Origin: Phenylobacterium sp.
GTDB taxonomy: Bacteria > Pseudomonadota > Alphaproteobacteria > Caulobacterales > Caulobacteraceae
Length of the DNA: 64,000 nt
Assembly: GCF_013822795.1 (NCBI RefSeq)
Contig: NZ_PNLB01000022.1
Span: 35,224 to 99,223 of the forward strand
Direction: 5' to 3'
Within the stretch, counting starts at the first letter, position 1; each line of letters begins with the position of its first letter. The notes beneath the pieces were generated by a model, which worked only from the letters and a program-made list of their open reading frames with translations, was not told the DNA's origin and ran no database searches. Both the position numbers and the translations under genes were made by a program. This document shows positions 1 through 7,284 of this stretch, one piece after another.

Positions 1-54
1 CGGCGCGGAGCGGCGCTCTGCTGCCGGACGTCGGCGAGGCGGCGAGGTGGTGGC

Positions 55-97
55 CCCCTCACCCTTGCCCTCTCCCCCGCGGGGGAGAGGGAACAGT
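55..97. repeat. intergenic palindromic C/G repeat, single arm
   Basis: One arm of the dispersed repeat family found throughout this window: CCCTCTCCCCC facing GGGGGAGAGGG. It is preceded at 1-25 by the family's usual core (gcgcggagcggcgctctgc). The remaining sequence up to 186 holds only the leader of the next gene. Confidence 0.7.
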
Positions 98-186
98 CGG
101 ATCCCGCTTCATCCCGGCGAAGATTCTGCTTCGATCCGCGCTCCCCGCCGCGTTAGCATACGGCGTAAGTTTAGGAGCGCATTTCT

Positions 187-966
187 ATGTCCGACCACAT
201 TCTGATCGAGAAGTCCGGCGGGGTTCTGACCCTGACCATGAACCGCCCCGACAAGAAGAACGCCTTGACCCGGGACATGTACCAGGCGCTGGGCGACGCC
301 ATCGATCAGGCCGAGTTCGACAAGGACGTGCGCTGCGTCCTGATCCAGGCCAACGGCGACATGTTCACCGCCGGCAACGACATCAGCGACTTCGCGGCGG
401 TCAACGCCGGCGAGTCGTCGGCGAACGAGGCGCGGCGCGGCGGCAATCCGCTGCTGGCGGCGCTGGCGCGGGCCAAGACCCCGCTGATCGCGGCGGTCAA
501 CGGCCGCGCGGTCGGCGTCGGCACCACCATGCTGCTGCACTGCGACCTGGTCTATCTGGCCGACAACGCGCTGCTGACCACGCCGTTCGTGAACCTGGCG
601 CTGGTGCCGGAAGCGGCCTCCAGCATCACCCTGCCGAGCCGCATCGGCCATGCGCGGGCGTTTGCGATGTTCGTGCTGGGCGAGGCGGTCGACGCCAAGA
701 AGGCGGTCGACTGGGGCATCGCCAACGAGGTCGTGCCGCTGGACCAGCTCCGCGCCAAGGCCCGCGCCGCGGCCGAGGCCGTCGCCGCGCGGCCGCCGGC
801 CGCGGTGGTGATCACCAAGGCGCTGATGCGCGACGAGACGGGCCTGGCCCAGCGCATGGACGAAGAGGGCGCACACTTCGCCGCTCAGCTGAAGTCCGCT
901 GAGGCCAAGGAGGCGTTCGCCGCCTTCGCCCAGAAGCGCGCCCCCGACTTCAGCAAGGTGTCCTGA
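187..966 (+). CDS. enoyl-CoA hydratase/isomerase (crotonase) family protein
   Basis: A 259-residue crotonase-fold enzyme that should act on an acyl-CoA in the cytoplasm, by hydration or double-bond isomerisation. The two oxyanion-hole segments are visible (FTAGNDI about residue 60 and NGRAVGVGTTM about 105). A single candidate catalytic Glu is seen in LVPEAAS (about 142), the pattern of delta3,delta2-enoyl-CoA isomerase-like members rather than two-Glu hydratases. The start follows an AGGAG about 10 nt upstream. It is followed after 3 nt by a dehydrogenase, so it is the first gene of a three-gene operon. The exact substrate cannot be read from sequence. Confidence 0.9.
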   Translation: MSDHILIEKSGGVLTLTMNRPDKKNALTRDMYQALGDAIDQAEFDKDVRCVLIQANGDMFTAGNDISDFAAVNAGESSANEARRGGNPLLAALARAKTPLIAAVNGRAVGVGTTMLLHCDLVYLADNALLTTPFVNLALVPEAASSITLPSRIGHARAFAMFVLGEAVDAKKAVDWGIANEVVPLDQLRAKARAAAEAVAARPPAAVVITKALMRDETGLAQRMDEEGAHFAAQLKSAEAKEAFAAFAQKRAPDFSKVS

Positions 967-969
967 CCC

Positions 970-1929
970 ATGATCCGCTCCCGCTTCGGCGCCTTCACCC
1001 CCGCCCGCGTGGTGGCCGGCGATCACGATCTCTCCGGCCGCAACGTCATCGTCACCGGCGGGGCGAGCGGCATCGGCTACGAGACCGCCAAGGCGCTGGC
1101 CGCGGCGGGGGCGGACGTCATGCTGGCCGTGCGCGACCGCGTGGCCGGCGAGAAGGCGGCGGTGGCGATGAACGAGGCGATCGGCGCCGACAAGGTGGTG
1201 GCCGGGACCCTGGACCTGGCCAGCCTTTCCTCGGTGGGGTCCTTCGTTGACGCCTGGGGCGACCAGCCGCTGGACATCCTGATCAACAACGCCGGGGTGA
1301 TGGCGACGCCGCTGCTGCGCACGGCCGAGGACCTGGAGCTGCAGATCGGCACCAACCACTTCGGTCACTTCGTGCTGGCGGTGGGGCTGACGCGGGCGCT
1401 GCTGAACGCCTCGGACGAGGACCGTCTGGCGCGGGTGGTGGCGCTGTCGTCGATCGGCCACCGGCGCAGCGACATCAACTGGGACGACCCCAACTATCTG
1501 ACGCGGCCCTATGACAAGTGGGAGGCGTACGGCCAGTCCAAGACCGCCAACTCGCTGTTCGCGGTGGGCTACAACGCCCGCTTCGAGGAACATGGGATCA
1601 CCGCCAACGCCGTGATGCCCGGCGGGATCATGACCCCGCTGCAGCGCTACCTGCCCAAGGAGGAGATGGTGGCGATGGGCTGGATGGACGAGGAAGGCAA
1701 CGCCCGTGAGGGCTTCAAGACCCCCGAGCAGGGCGCCTCGACCAGCGTCTGGGCCGCGGTCGGCGAGGAGCTGGAAGGCGTCGGCGGGCTCTACCTCGAG
1801 GACTGCGCCGAGGCGGCGCCCTGGAGCAAGGACAACCCGGTGAAGGGCGTCATGCCCCATGCGCTCGATCCGGAATCGGCCGAGCGGCTGTGGGCGCTGT
1901 CGGAAGAGATCACCGGAGTGACGCTATGA
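970..1929 (+). CDS. short-chain dehydrogenase/reductase, WWOX/retinol-dehydrogenase-like
   Basis: A 319-residue classical SDR. The Rossmann glycine motif (TGGASGIG, about residue 30), the NNAG motif, and the catalytic Ser (LSSIG) and YGQSK tetrad segment are all present. The N-terminal RFGAFTPA lead and length resemble the WWOX/retinol dehydrogenase-like subgroup, which oxidises or reduces hydrophobic alcohols and ketones with NAD(P). It lies 3 nt after the crotonase. Its stop overlaps the start of the next SDR (ATGA), so the three are co-translated and probably serve one fatty-acid or steroid-like degradation route. Confidence 0.88.
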   Translation: MIRSRFGAFTPARVVAGDHDLSGRNVIVTGGASGIGYETAKALAAAGADVMLAVRDRVAGEKAAVAMNEAIGADKVVAGTLDLASLSSVGSFVDAWGDQPLDILINNAGVMATPLLRTAEDLELQIGTNHFGHFVLAVGLTRALLNASDEDRLARVVALSSIGHRRSDINWDDPNYLTRPYDKWEAYGQSKTANSLFAVGYNARFEEHGITANAVMPGGIMTPLQRYLPKEEMVAMGWMDEEGNAREGFKTPEQGASTSVWAAVGEELEGVGGLYLEDCAEAAPWSKDNPVKGVMPHALDPESAERLWALSEEITGVTL

Positions 1930-2783
1930 GCCTCAGCGGCAAGACGCTCTTCATCACCGGGGCCAGCCGCGGCATCGGCCTGGCCATCGCGCTGCGGGCG
2001 GCGCGGGACGGGGCGAACATCGCCATCGCCGCGAAGACCGCCGAGCCGCACAAGCACCTGCCGGGCACGATCTATTCGGCCGCCGAGGAGATCGAGAAGG
2101 CCGGCGGCAAGGCGCTGCCGCTGATTGTCGACGTGCGCGAGGAAGCCAGCGTCTACGCGGCGGTCGAGAAAACCGTCGCCGCGTTCGGCGGCATCGACAT
2201 CTGCGTCAACAACGCCTCGGCCATCCAGCTGACGCCGACCCTGGCCACCGACATGAAGCGCTATGACCTGATGAACCAGGTCAATGCGCGCGGCAGCTAC
2301 CTGACCTCCAAGGCCTGCATCCCGCACCTGAAGAAGGCGGCCAATCCGCACGTGCTGATGCTGTCGCCGCCGCTGGACATGAGCCCCAAGTGGTTCCAGG
2401 GACACGTCGCCTACACCATGGCCAAATTCGGCATGAGCATGTGCGTGCTGGGCATGGCCGAGGAGTTCCGCGAGGACGGGATCGCGTTCAATGCCCTGTG
2501 GCCGCGCACCGGCATCGCCACAGCGGCGATCCAGTTCGCCCTGGCCGGCGAGGAGGGCATGAAGGCCTGCCGCACGCCGGAGATCATGGCCGATGCGGCG
2601 CATGCGATTTTCGAGAAGCCGAGCCGTGAGTTCACCGGCAACTTCCTGATCGACGACAGCTTTCTCTATGGCGAGGGCGAGCGGGACTTCGACAAGTACC
2701 GGGTCGATCCGACCACGCCGCTGATGCCGGACTTCTTCGTCCCCGAGAGCAGCAAGCCGCCGCCCGGTGTGGTGATCGGATAG
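1926..2783 (+). CDS. SDR family oxidoreductase, HSDL2-like
   Basis: A 285-residue SDR resembling hydroxysteroid dehydrogenase-like protein 2. It has TGASRGIG near the N-terminus, the characteristic long AAKTAEPHKHLPGTIYSA insertion about residue 45, NNAS, and AYTMAK carrying the Tyr-Lys pair. I place the start at the ATG at 1926, which overlaps the preceding stop as ATGA; an earlier in-frame start would lie inside the upstream gene. HSDL2 relatives are linked to lipid metabolism, but no specific substrate is established here. Confidence 0.88.
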   Translation: MSLSGKTLFITGASRGIGLAIALRAARDGANIAIAAKTAEPHKHLPGTIYSAAEEIEKAGGKALPLIVDVREEASVYAAVEKTVAAFGGIDICVNNASAIQLTPTLATDMKRYDLMNQVNARGSYLTSKACIPHLKKAANPHVLMLSPPLDMSPKWFQGHVAYTMAKFGMSMCVLGMAEEFREDGIAFNALWPRTGIATAAIQFALAGEEGMKACRTPEIMADAAHAIFEKPSREFTGNFLIDDSFLYGEGERDFDKYRVDPTTPLMPDFFVPESSKPPPGVVIG

Positions 2784-2802
2784 GGAGCGGCCCGACGCTC
2801 CA

Positions 2803-2942
2803 CTTCCCTCGCCCCCTTGGGGGAGAGGGGAGGGTGAGGGGGTTGCTGCAGTTCCGTCATTCCCAGAAGCCGGAGGGCGTCGCTTTGCGCCGCTTACCCC
2901 TCACCCCAACCCTCTCCCCTCGAGCGGGGAGAGGGAGCGTTG
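2803..2942. repeat. composite intergenic palindromic repeat
   Basis: Two opposed arms surround a core. The left arm at 2803-2845 is TCCCTCGCCCCC...GGGGGAGAGG...GGGTGAGGGGG. The right arm at 2895-2942 is CCCCTCACCCCAACC...CTCCCCTCGAGCGGGGAGAGGGAG. The core between them is gcgtcgctttgcgccgct. It separates the SDR operon from the convergent TfoX-like gene and could form a large hairpin that ends transcription both ways. Confidence 0.75.
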
Positions 2943-2961
2943 GCTCACCGGCTCAGCCGGC

Positions 2962-3303
2962 TCAGCGCTTTTTCTTGCTCGCCTTCGCGCGCATCGCGGC
3001 GTCGAGCGCCCGCGTCGTCCAGGCGGTCATTTCGTCGGGGTCTTCGAGGGCTTCGAGCGGGACGGTCCAGTAGCTCATCGCCTTGTCGCCGCCGAACGGC
3101 TTGAAAGCTTCGCAGCCAGCGGCCTCGAACTCGGGGACGGTGGTGGCGTCCGCCTTGAAGTAGAGCACGTCGTCGGCGATGAGGGCGAAGAACAGCTCGT
3201 GGTGCGAGACGCCGACGCCGCCGAACATCCGGCGGTGGGTGATCCCGCCGAGCGGGTGCAACTGTTCGAGCACGTAGTCGAGGAAGTCGGGAGAGACGGG
3301 CAT
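2962..3303 (-). CDS. TfoX/Sxy N-terminal domain protein
   Basis: A 113-residue protein with the TfoX N-terminal domain signature: FLDYVLEQLHPLGGITHRRMFGGVGV, then LFFALIADDVLYFK. It ends in a basic KASKKKR tail. TfoX/Sxy of gammaproteobacteria controls competence, but stand-alone N-terminal domain proteins like this are common and their role is unknown. I take the ATG at 3303 (MPVSPDF) rather than the upstream in-frame ATG at 3333, because family members begin close to this point. It is divergent from the acetyltransferase at 3335. Confidence 0.8.
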   Translation of the reverse strand: MPVSPDFLDYVLEQLHPLGGITHRRMFGGVGVSHHELFFALIADDVLYFKADATTVPEFEAAGCEAFKPFGGDKAMSYWTVPLEALEDPDEMTAWTTRALDAAMRAKASKKKR

Positions 3304-3334
3304 CGGCCAGGAGAAGACCGCCGCGGCGGCCAAG

Positions 3335-3808
3335 GTGCAAGTGCGGCCGGCGACCCCGGCGGACGCGGGCCTGATCTATGGCTTCATCCGCGGCCTGGCC
3401 GAGTATGAGAAGCTGCTGCACGAGGTTGAGGCGACGCAGGCCGACGTCGAGGGCGCGCTGTTCAGTGAGCATCCGCGGGCGTTCTGCGACATCGCCGAGG
3501 CGGACGGGACGCCGGTCGGCTTTGCGCTGTGGTTCTACAACTACTCGACCTTCCGCGGCCGGCACGGGATCTATCTGGAAGACCTGTTCGTGGTTCCGCA
3601 GGCGCGGGGCCTGGGGGCCGGCAAGGCGCTGCTGCGGCGGCTGGCCCAGCGCTGCCAGGAGGAGGGCTTGGCGCGGCTGGAATGGTCGGTGCTGGACTGG
3701 AACGCGCCGTCGATCGCGTTCTACGACTCGCTGGGGGCGAGCGCGCAGACCGAGTGGATCGTGCGCCGGCTGACCGACGCGCCGCTGAAGGCGTTGGCCG
3801 AGAGCTGA
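3335..3808 (+). CDS. GNAT N-acetyltransferase, diamine/thialysine acetyltransferase-like
   Basis: A 157-residue single-domain acetyltransferase. The stretch FYNYSTFRGRHGIYLEDLFV is diagnostic of the spermidine/spermine and thialysine N-acetyltransferase subgroup. It is followed by the acetyl-CoA pyrophosphate loop ARGLGAGKALL and the late WNAPSIAFYDSLGA motif. It likely acetylates a small diamine or amino acid analogue in the cytoplasm. Translation probably starts at GTG 3335; a second in-frame GTG at 3341 is possible. Only about 30 bp separate it from the divergent TfoX-like gene. Confidence 0.85.
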   Translation: MQVRPATPADAGLIYGFIRGLAEYEKLLHEVEATQADVEGALFSEHPRAFCDIAEADGTPVGFALWFYNYSTFRGRHGIYLEDLFVVPQARGLGAGKALLRRLAQRCQEEGLARLEWSVLDWNAPSIAFYDSLGASAQTEWIVRRLTDAPLKALAES

Positions 3809-3837
3809 GGGCTGGCGGGTAGGGCGTCCGGGCGTAC

Positions 3838-3972
3838 TTTCCCTCGCCCCCTTGGGGGAGAGGGTAGGGTGAGGGGGCTTGGGCGTTGGGGCATCACCGA
3901 GGTCGGGGGGCTCTGCTCTGCGTCGCCGACCCCTCACCCCAGCCCTCTCCCCTCGAGCGGGGAGAGGGAGAT
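3838..3972. repeat. composite intergenic palindromic repeat
   Basis: Complete unit of the dispersed family. The left arm (3838-3880) reads ccctcgcccccttggggg then agagggtagggtgaggggg. The right arm (3928-3972) reads cccctcaccccagccctctc then gagcggggagagggag. The core gctctgctctgcgtcgccga lies between them. It sits between the convergent ends of the acetyltransferase and the cation transporter. Confidence 0.75.
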
Positions 3973-3993
3973 TCGGTCGCGGCGTCTGAGAGG

Positions 3994-4680
3994 CTAGGCC
4001 GCTTGGAGCCGCAGTTCGCCGCGGGCCTGGCGGATGATCGACGAGGCGGTCGAGAGGAACAGGCTGGCCATGATCGCGGCGACGGCGAGGTCGGCCCACT
4101 TGGTGCCGGTGTAGGCGACGACGCCCGCGGCGCAGAGCACTGCGACGTTGCCGATGGCGTCGTTGCGCGAGCAGAGCCAGACCGAGCGGACGTTGGCGTC
4201 GCCGTCTCGGAAGCGCAGCAGCAGCAGGGCTGAGATGACGTTGGCCGAGAGGGCGAGCGCGCCCACCCAGCCCATGGTCATCGCGTCCGGCGTGCCGTCC
4301 ACGAAGGTCCGCCAGAGGGCGGCGGCGAGCACGTAGACGCCCATCAGGCCGAGGCTGACGCCCTTCACCAGGGCGGCCTTGGAGCGGAACGCGAGAGACT
4401 GGCTCAGGGCGAACAGCGACAGGCCGTAGGTGGCGCTGTCGCCGGCGAAGTCGAGGGCGTCGGCCTGGAGAGCCATGGAACCGGCCAACTGGCCCTGGAT
4501 CACCTCGAGCGCGAACATGCCGGCGTTCAAGGCCAGCACGATCCAGACGGCGCGGCGGAAGGCGGGAGAGCCGTTCTCGACGGCGGCGGCGGTGGCCTCG
4601 CAGCCGCAGCCGGCGGAGGCGCAGGCGGCCCCTTCGGGAGCGGGCGCAGGCGCCTTGTGGTGGACGATCTCGTAGGTCAT
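3994..4680 (-). CDS. cation transporter, short CDF-like membrane protein with Cys-rich N-terminus
   Basis: A 228-residue inner-membrane protein with about five to six hydrophobic helices, related to cation diffusion facilitators. The cytoplasmic N-terminus is rich in likely metal ligands (HH at 6-7, then CASAGCGC). Acidic residues that could line the transport site occur in ADALDFAGD and SRNDAIGN. It is divergent from a MerR regulator across a MerR-type operator, so it probably exports a divalent metal such as zinc, cadmium, lead or cobalt; the metal is not determined. The ATG at 4680 is preferred over 4695 because of the promoter geometry, which would give a leaderless message. Confidence 0.85.
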   Translation of the reverse strand: MTYEIVHHKAPAPAPEGAACASAGCGCEATAAAVENGSPAFRRAVWIVLALNAGMFALEVIQGQLAGSMALQADALDFAGDSATYGLSLFALSQSLAFRSKAALVKGVSLGLMGVYVLAAALWRTFVDGTPDAMTMGWVGALALSANVISALLLLRFRDGDANVRSVWLCSRNDAIGNVAVLCAAGVVAYTGTKWADLAVAAIMASLFLSTASSIIRQARGELRLQAA

Positions 4681-4685
4681 GCCTA

Positions 4686-4717
4686 AGTGTTGCATCCTAT
4701 AGTCACTGTAGGAGCAA
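4686..4717 (-). promoter_or_regulatory. MerR-type operator/promoter for the cation transporter
   Basis: An interrupted palindrome CCTATAGTCACTGTAGG (4696-4712) lies between a -35-like TTGCTC (minus strand, 4717-4712) and a -10-like AACACT (4691-4686). The spacer is about 20 bp, longer than the usual 17 bp and typical of MerR-activated promoters such as those of ZntR and CadR. The predicted start of transcription falls at about 4680, at the transporter's ATG. Confidence 0.7.
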
Positions 4718-4724
4718 GCGGCGA

Positions 4725-5147
4725 ATGGCGGGCGACATCTCGATCGGCGAACTCTCGCGCCGGGCCGGCGTGAAAGTGACCACCATCCGCTTCTATGAGG
4801 GCGCCGGGCTGATGCCCGCGCCGCCGCGCAGCGAGGGCGACCGGCGGCTGTACGACGCGGGGCATGTGCGGCGGCTGAGCTTCATCCGCCACGCCCGCGA
4901 GCTGGGTTTCGAGATGGAGGACCTGCGCACGCTGCTGGAGCTGAGCGACCGGCCGGGCGGGTCCTGCGGGCCGGTCGACGAGATCGCCGGCCGGCACCTG
5001 GCCGCGGTCGAGGACAAGATCGCCAAGCTGACGGCGCTGAAGGGCGAGCTGTCGCGGATGCTGGCGACCTGCAGCCACGGGGCGGTGGCCGAGTGCCGGG
5101 TGATCGAGGCGTTGGCCGATCACTCGCACTGCGGCGGCGAGCACTGA
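4725..5147 (+). CDS. MerR family metal-responsive regulator (ZntR/CadR/PbrR-like)
   Basis: A 140-residue regulator with an N-terminal winged helix (ISIGELSRRAGVKVTTIRFYE, residues 5-25), a dimerisation helix about 85-115, and a C-terminal metal loop. Cysteines at 81, 116, 124 and 136 and histidines at 133, 135 and 140 resemble the ligand pattern of ZntR and CadR (their Cys79, 114 and 124). It should sense a divalent metal and untwist the long-spacer promoter of the divergent transporter gene. Probably autoregulated from the same 45-bp gap. Confidence 0.9.
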   Translation: MAGDISIGELSRRAGVKVTTIRFYEGAGLMPAPPRSEGDRRLYDAGHVRRLSFIRHARELGFEMEDLRTLLELSDRPGGSCGPVDEIAGRHLAAVEDKIAKLTALKGELSRMLATCSHGAVAECRVIEALADHSHCGGEH

Positions 5148-5187
5148 GGCGGTCCGAGGCCGGAGGGCGCCGCTGCGCGCCGCTTCA

Positions 5188-5522
5188 CCCCTCACCCCAA
5201 CCCTCTCCCCTCGAGCGGGGAGAGGGAGTCTTGGCGGTGCAGCTGCGTTCCTCTCCCTGGGGAGAGGGTAGGGTGAGGGGCTTGGGCGGTTCGGGTATCG
5301 CTGAGGCCTGAGGGCGCCGCTGCGCGTCGCTTTACCCCTCACCCCAACCCTCTCCCCTCGAGTGGGGAGAGGGAGTTCATGGCGGTGCAGCTGCGTTCCT
5401 CTCCCTGGGGAGAGGGTAGGGTGAGGGGCTTGGGCGGTTGGGGTATCGCTGAGGCCGGGGGGCGCCGCTGCGCGTCGCTAACCCCTCACCCCAACCCTCT
5501 CCCCTCAGGTGGGGAGAGGGAG
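5188..5522. repeat. 147-bp tandem array of the palindromic intergenic repeat
   Basis: The unit beginning CCCCTCACCCCAACC starts at 5188, 5335 and 5482, an exact 147-bp period. There are two full copies that differ at only a few positions and a third copy cut at about 40 bp. Each full unit contains both arms of the dispersed repeat and the core gggcgccgctgcgcg. This fills the 385-bp gap between the merR-type and tetR-type genes; no gene is seen in it. Confidence 0.9.
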
Positions 5523-5532
5523 TCTTGGTCGA

Positions 5533-6093
5533 TCACGGCCGAGCGGTCACCTCGGCGATCGCCAGCCTGAGGTTGGTTTCCAGCAGTTCGTCGGCCAGGG
5601 GGCCGTCGGGGACGGCTCTGGCCAGCATCAGCGCGCCGGCCATGCGGGTGACGACGCCCAGCGCGCGCTGACGGCGATCGGGGGTGTCGGGCAGGCGCGC
5701 CTCGACCGAGGCGATCATCTGTTCGACGCCGGCGGCGAAGGCGGTCTTCAGATCGTCGGAAGCGCGGCCGACGTCGCCGCCCAGGGCGGCGGCGGGGCAG
5801 CTCTTGCCCGGGGCTTTGCGGGCGGCGTGCGACAGATAGTGGGTGAGCATTTCGGGCAGGTCGCGGGCGCGTTCGCGGTGGCCGGCCATGGTCGCGAAGG
5901 CGCTCTCCACGGCCTGGGCGGCGAGGGCGTCCTTGGACTTGAAGTGGTTGTAGAAGCCGCCGTGGGTGAAGCCGGCGGCCTTGGTCAGGTCGCCGACGCT
6001 GACCCCGTCGAAGCCGCGTTCGCGAAAAAGCGTGGCGGCCGCGCCGACGATCCGTTCGCGGTTCTCCTGCGCCTGCGCCTTGCTGATCTTCAT
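5533..6093 (-). CDS. TetR/AcrR family transcriptional regulator
   Basis: A 186-residue repressor. The DNA-binding domain is ERIVGAAATLFRERGF then DLTKAAGFTHGGFYNHF (about residues 10-55), where the recognition helix THGGFYNHF is of the type seen in the TetR_C_16-like group. An effector-binding C-terminal half contains KSCPAAALGGDVGRA. I use the ATG at 6093 (MKISKAQ), since an upstream alternative at 6153 would run through the operator. It is divergent from the tautomerase gene across a palindrome, so it most likely represses that gene and itself. Confidence 0.88.
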   Translation of the reverse strand: MKISKAQAQENRERIVGAAATLFRERGFDGVSVGDLTKAAGFTHGGFYNHFKSKDALAAQAVESAFATMAGHRERARDLPEMLTHYLSHAARKAPGKSCPAAALGGDVGRASDDLKTAFAAGVEQMIASVEARLPDTPDRRQRALGVVTRMAGALMLARAVPDGPLADELLETNLRLAIAEVTARP

Positions 6094-6131
6094 CGGCTTG
6101 CCTCTTGACGACCCTATGGATTCAATGATGA

Positions 6132-6146
6132 CAATAATCATTATTG
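6132..6146. promoter_or_regulatory. palindromic operator between tetR-type gene and tautomerase
   Basis: CAATAATCATTATTG is a perfect 7+1+7 inverted repeat, unusually A/T-rich for this genome, and is embedded in a longer GAC...GTC symmetry. It lies 39 bp upstream of the regulator start and 43 bp upstream of the tautomerase start, the expected place for a TetR-family binding site. Confidence 0.75.
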
Positions 6147-6188
6147 AAGTCAAGGCGGCGCTTGGGCCGCAAGCGAAGGACCTGTTCG

Positions 6189-6626
6189 ATGCCGCTTTGG
6201 AAAATCTATCACCCGGTCGGGGCGTTCAGCCTGGAGGACAAGAAGGGTCTGTCGGAGGCGATCACTGCGCTCTACGCCCGCGGCCTGCCGAAGTTCTACG
6301 TCGGAGTGGTGTTCCAGGAGGTCGCCGCCGACTCGTTCTTCATCGGCGGCGAGAGCGTCGACAACTTCGTGCGCATCTGGATCGACCACATCGCCCGAAC
6401 CATGCCGACGCCGGAGATCCGGGCGAGGTTCATCCAGATGGTCGACGAGGCGCTGGCGCCCTACGTCCGCGATCGCGGCCTGAACTGGGAGTACCACATC
6501 GACGAGACGTCCTATGAGCTGTGGTCGATCCAGGGCTATCGCCCGCCGCTGCCCGGCACAGAGGACGAGATCCGCTGGCGGACGGAGAACCAGCCCAGTC
6601 CGGTGGGGCCGCGGGAGACGGTGTAG
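6189..6626 (+). CDS. tautomerase_3 family protein (cis-CaaD/Cg10062-like)
   Basis: A 145-residue member of the tautomerase superfamily. Starting at 6189 puts Pro at position 2, which becomes the catalytic N-terminal proline after Met removal (MPLWKIYHP); this decides the start. VRIWIDHIAR, GLPKFYVGVVFQEV and a late acidic and Tyr-rich stretch match the putative oxalocrotonate tautomerase family (PF14832), relatives of cis-3-chloroacrylic acid dehalogenase. The natural substrate is unknown. Control by the divergent TetR regulator suggests an inducible catabolic or detoxifying role. Confidence 0.85.
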   Translation: MPLWKIYHPVGAFSLEDKKGLSEAITALYARGLPKFYVGVVFQEVAADSFFIGGESVDNFVRIWIDHIARTMPTPEIRARFIQMVDEALAPYVRDRGLNWEYHIDETSYELWSIQGYRPPLPGTEDEIRWRTENQPSPVGPRETV

Positions 6627-6656
6627 GGGAGGAGCCCCTGGCGAGCCTGATCAACC

Positions 6657-6794
6657 GGTGTCATCCCGGTTTGCGAAGCAAGACCGGGACCCATTCGCGC
6701 CGCCTGACAGAATGAGGCGAGGCTGAGCGGCCTTCTGATCCATTCGGTGTTCATGGGTCCCGGTCTTCGGCTGCGCCGAAACCGGGATGACACC
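6657..6794. repeat. inverted repeat of a second dispersed type (tcatcccgg)
   Basis: The left arm (6657-6692, ggtgtcatcccggttt...accgggaccc) and right arm (6755-6794, gggtcccggtctt...accgggatgacacc) are inverted copies separated by about 60 bp. They would form a long imperfect cruciform with smaller hairpins in each arm. The sequence is unrelated to the ctcaccc family and occurs only here in the window. Confidence 0.75.
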
Positions 6795-6816
6795 TTGAGA
6801 CCGGAAAAGGCGATCG

Positions 6817-7215
6817 TCAGACCGAGATGTCGATGATCATCGGTCTGGCCGGTTCGCCGCGCTTGGCTGACTCCGTGGCCTCGGCCTTGAGGGCTTGTTC
6901 CATCGCCTCCTTCACCAGGCGGGCGACTTCGTTCTCGACGGTGGCCGGATCGGCGTCGGGGTTGGCGGCTTTGACCTCGGCCTCGATCTTTGCCTTCAGC
7001 TTCTCGAGCTTCTGCTCCTGGGCCCAGGCGTAGATGCCCTTCTCCCGGATCTCGTCGAGGACGGCGCGTTGGCTGGACTTGGAGAGCTCGGCCTTGCGCG
7101 CGGCTTCGGCCGCGGCGGAGGGTTTTGCCGAGTCGGTTTTGCCGAGCTGGCCGATCTTGCTCAGCGTATCGGTCGAGAAAAGGCTGTTGGCGAGGTTTGA
7201 ACTGCCGACTTGCAT
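6817..7215 (-). CDS. hypothetical small helical protein with C-terminal IIDISV, sigma-54 promoter
   Basis: A 132-residue protein of unknown function. There is no signal peptide or membrane segment. Residues 30-115 are charged and Ala/Lys/Glu-rich and probably form long helices or a coiled coil (QKLEKLKAKIEAEVKAANP). The last residues are PARPMIIDISV. The ATG at 7215 follows AAGGAG at 7 nt. An almost perfect sigma-54 promoter lies just upstream. It shares its terminal motif and promoter type with the gene at 7892. I infer membership of the RpoN (perhaps flagellar) regulon, with no stronger functional evidence. Confidence 0.75.
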   Translation of the reverse strand: MQVGSSNLANSLFSTDTLSKIGQLGKTDSAKPSAAAEAARKAELSKSSQRAVLDEIREKGIYAWAQEQKLEKLKAKIEAEVKAANPDADPATVENEVARLVKEAMEQALKAEATESAKRGEPARPMIIDISV

Positions 7216-7244
7216 GCGAACGCTCCTTGACTGGGCTAGGCTGG

Positions 7245-7260
7245 AGCAAAGGCCGGGCCA
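7245..7260 (-). promoter_or_regulatory. sigma-54 (RpoN) promoter
   Basis: On the minus strand TGGCCCGGCCTTTGCT fits the sigma-54 consensus TGGCACG-N4-TTGCW with one mismatch. The GG and GC dinucleotides have exactly the required 10-nt spacing. The predicted transcription start, near 7235, is about 20 nt before the ATG at 7215. Confidence 0.65.
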
Positions 7261-7284
7261 ACCGGCGGTAGAGGAGGAAACGCG

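Noticed and set aside
109..1860. 583-codon minus-strand open frame opposite the crotonase and first SDR
   Set aside because: Antisense shadow without ribosome site or recognisable motif.
5188..5522. CRISPR-like array
   Set aside because: The 147-bp units are contiguous tandem copies without unique spacers, and no cas genes are in the window.
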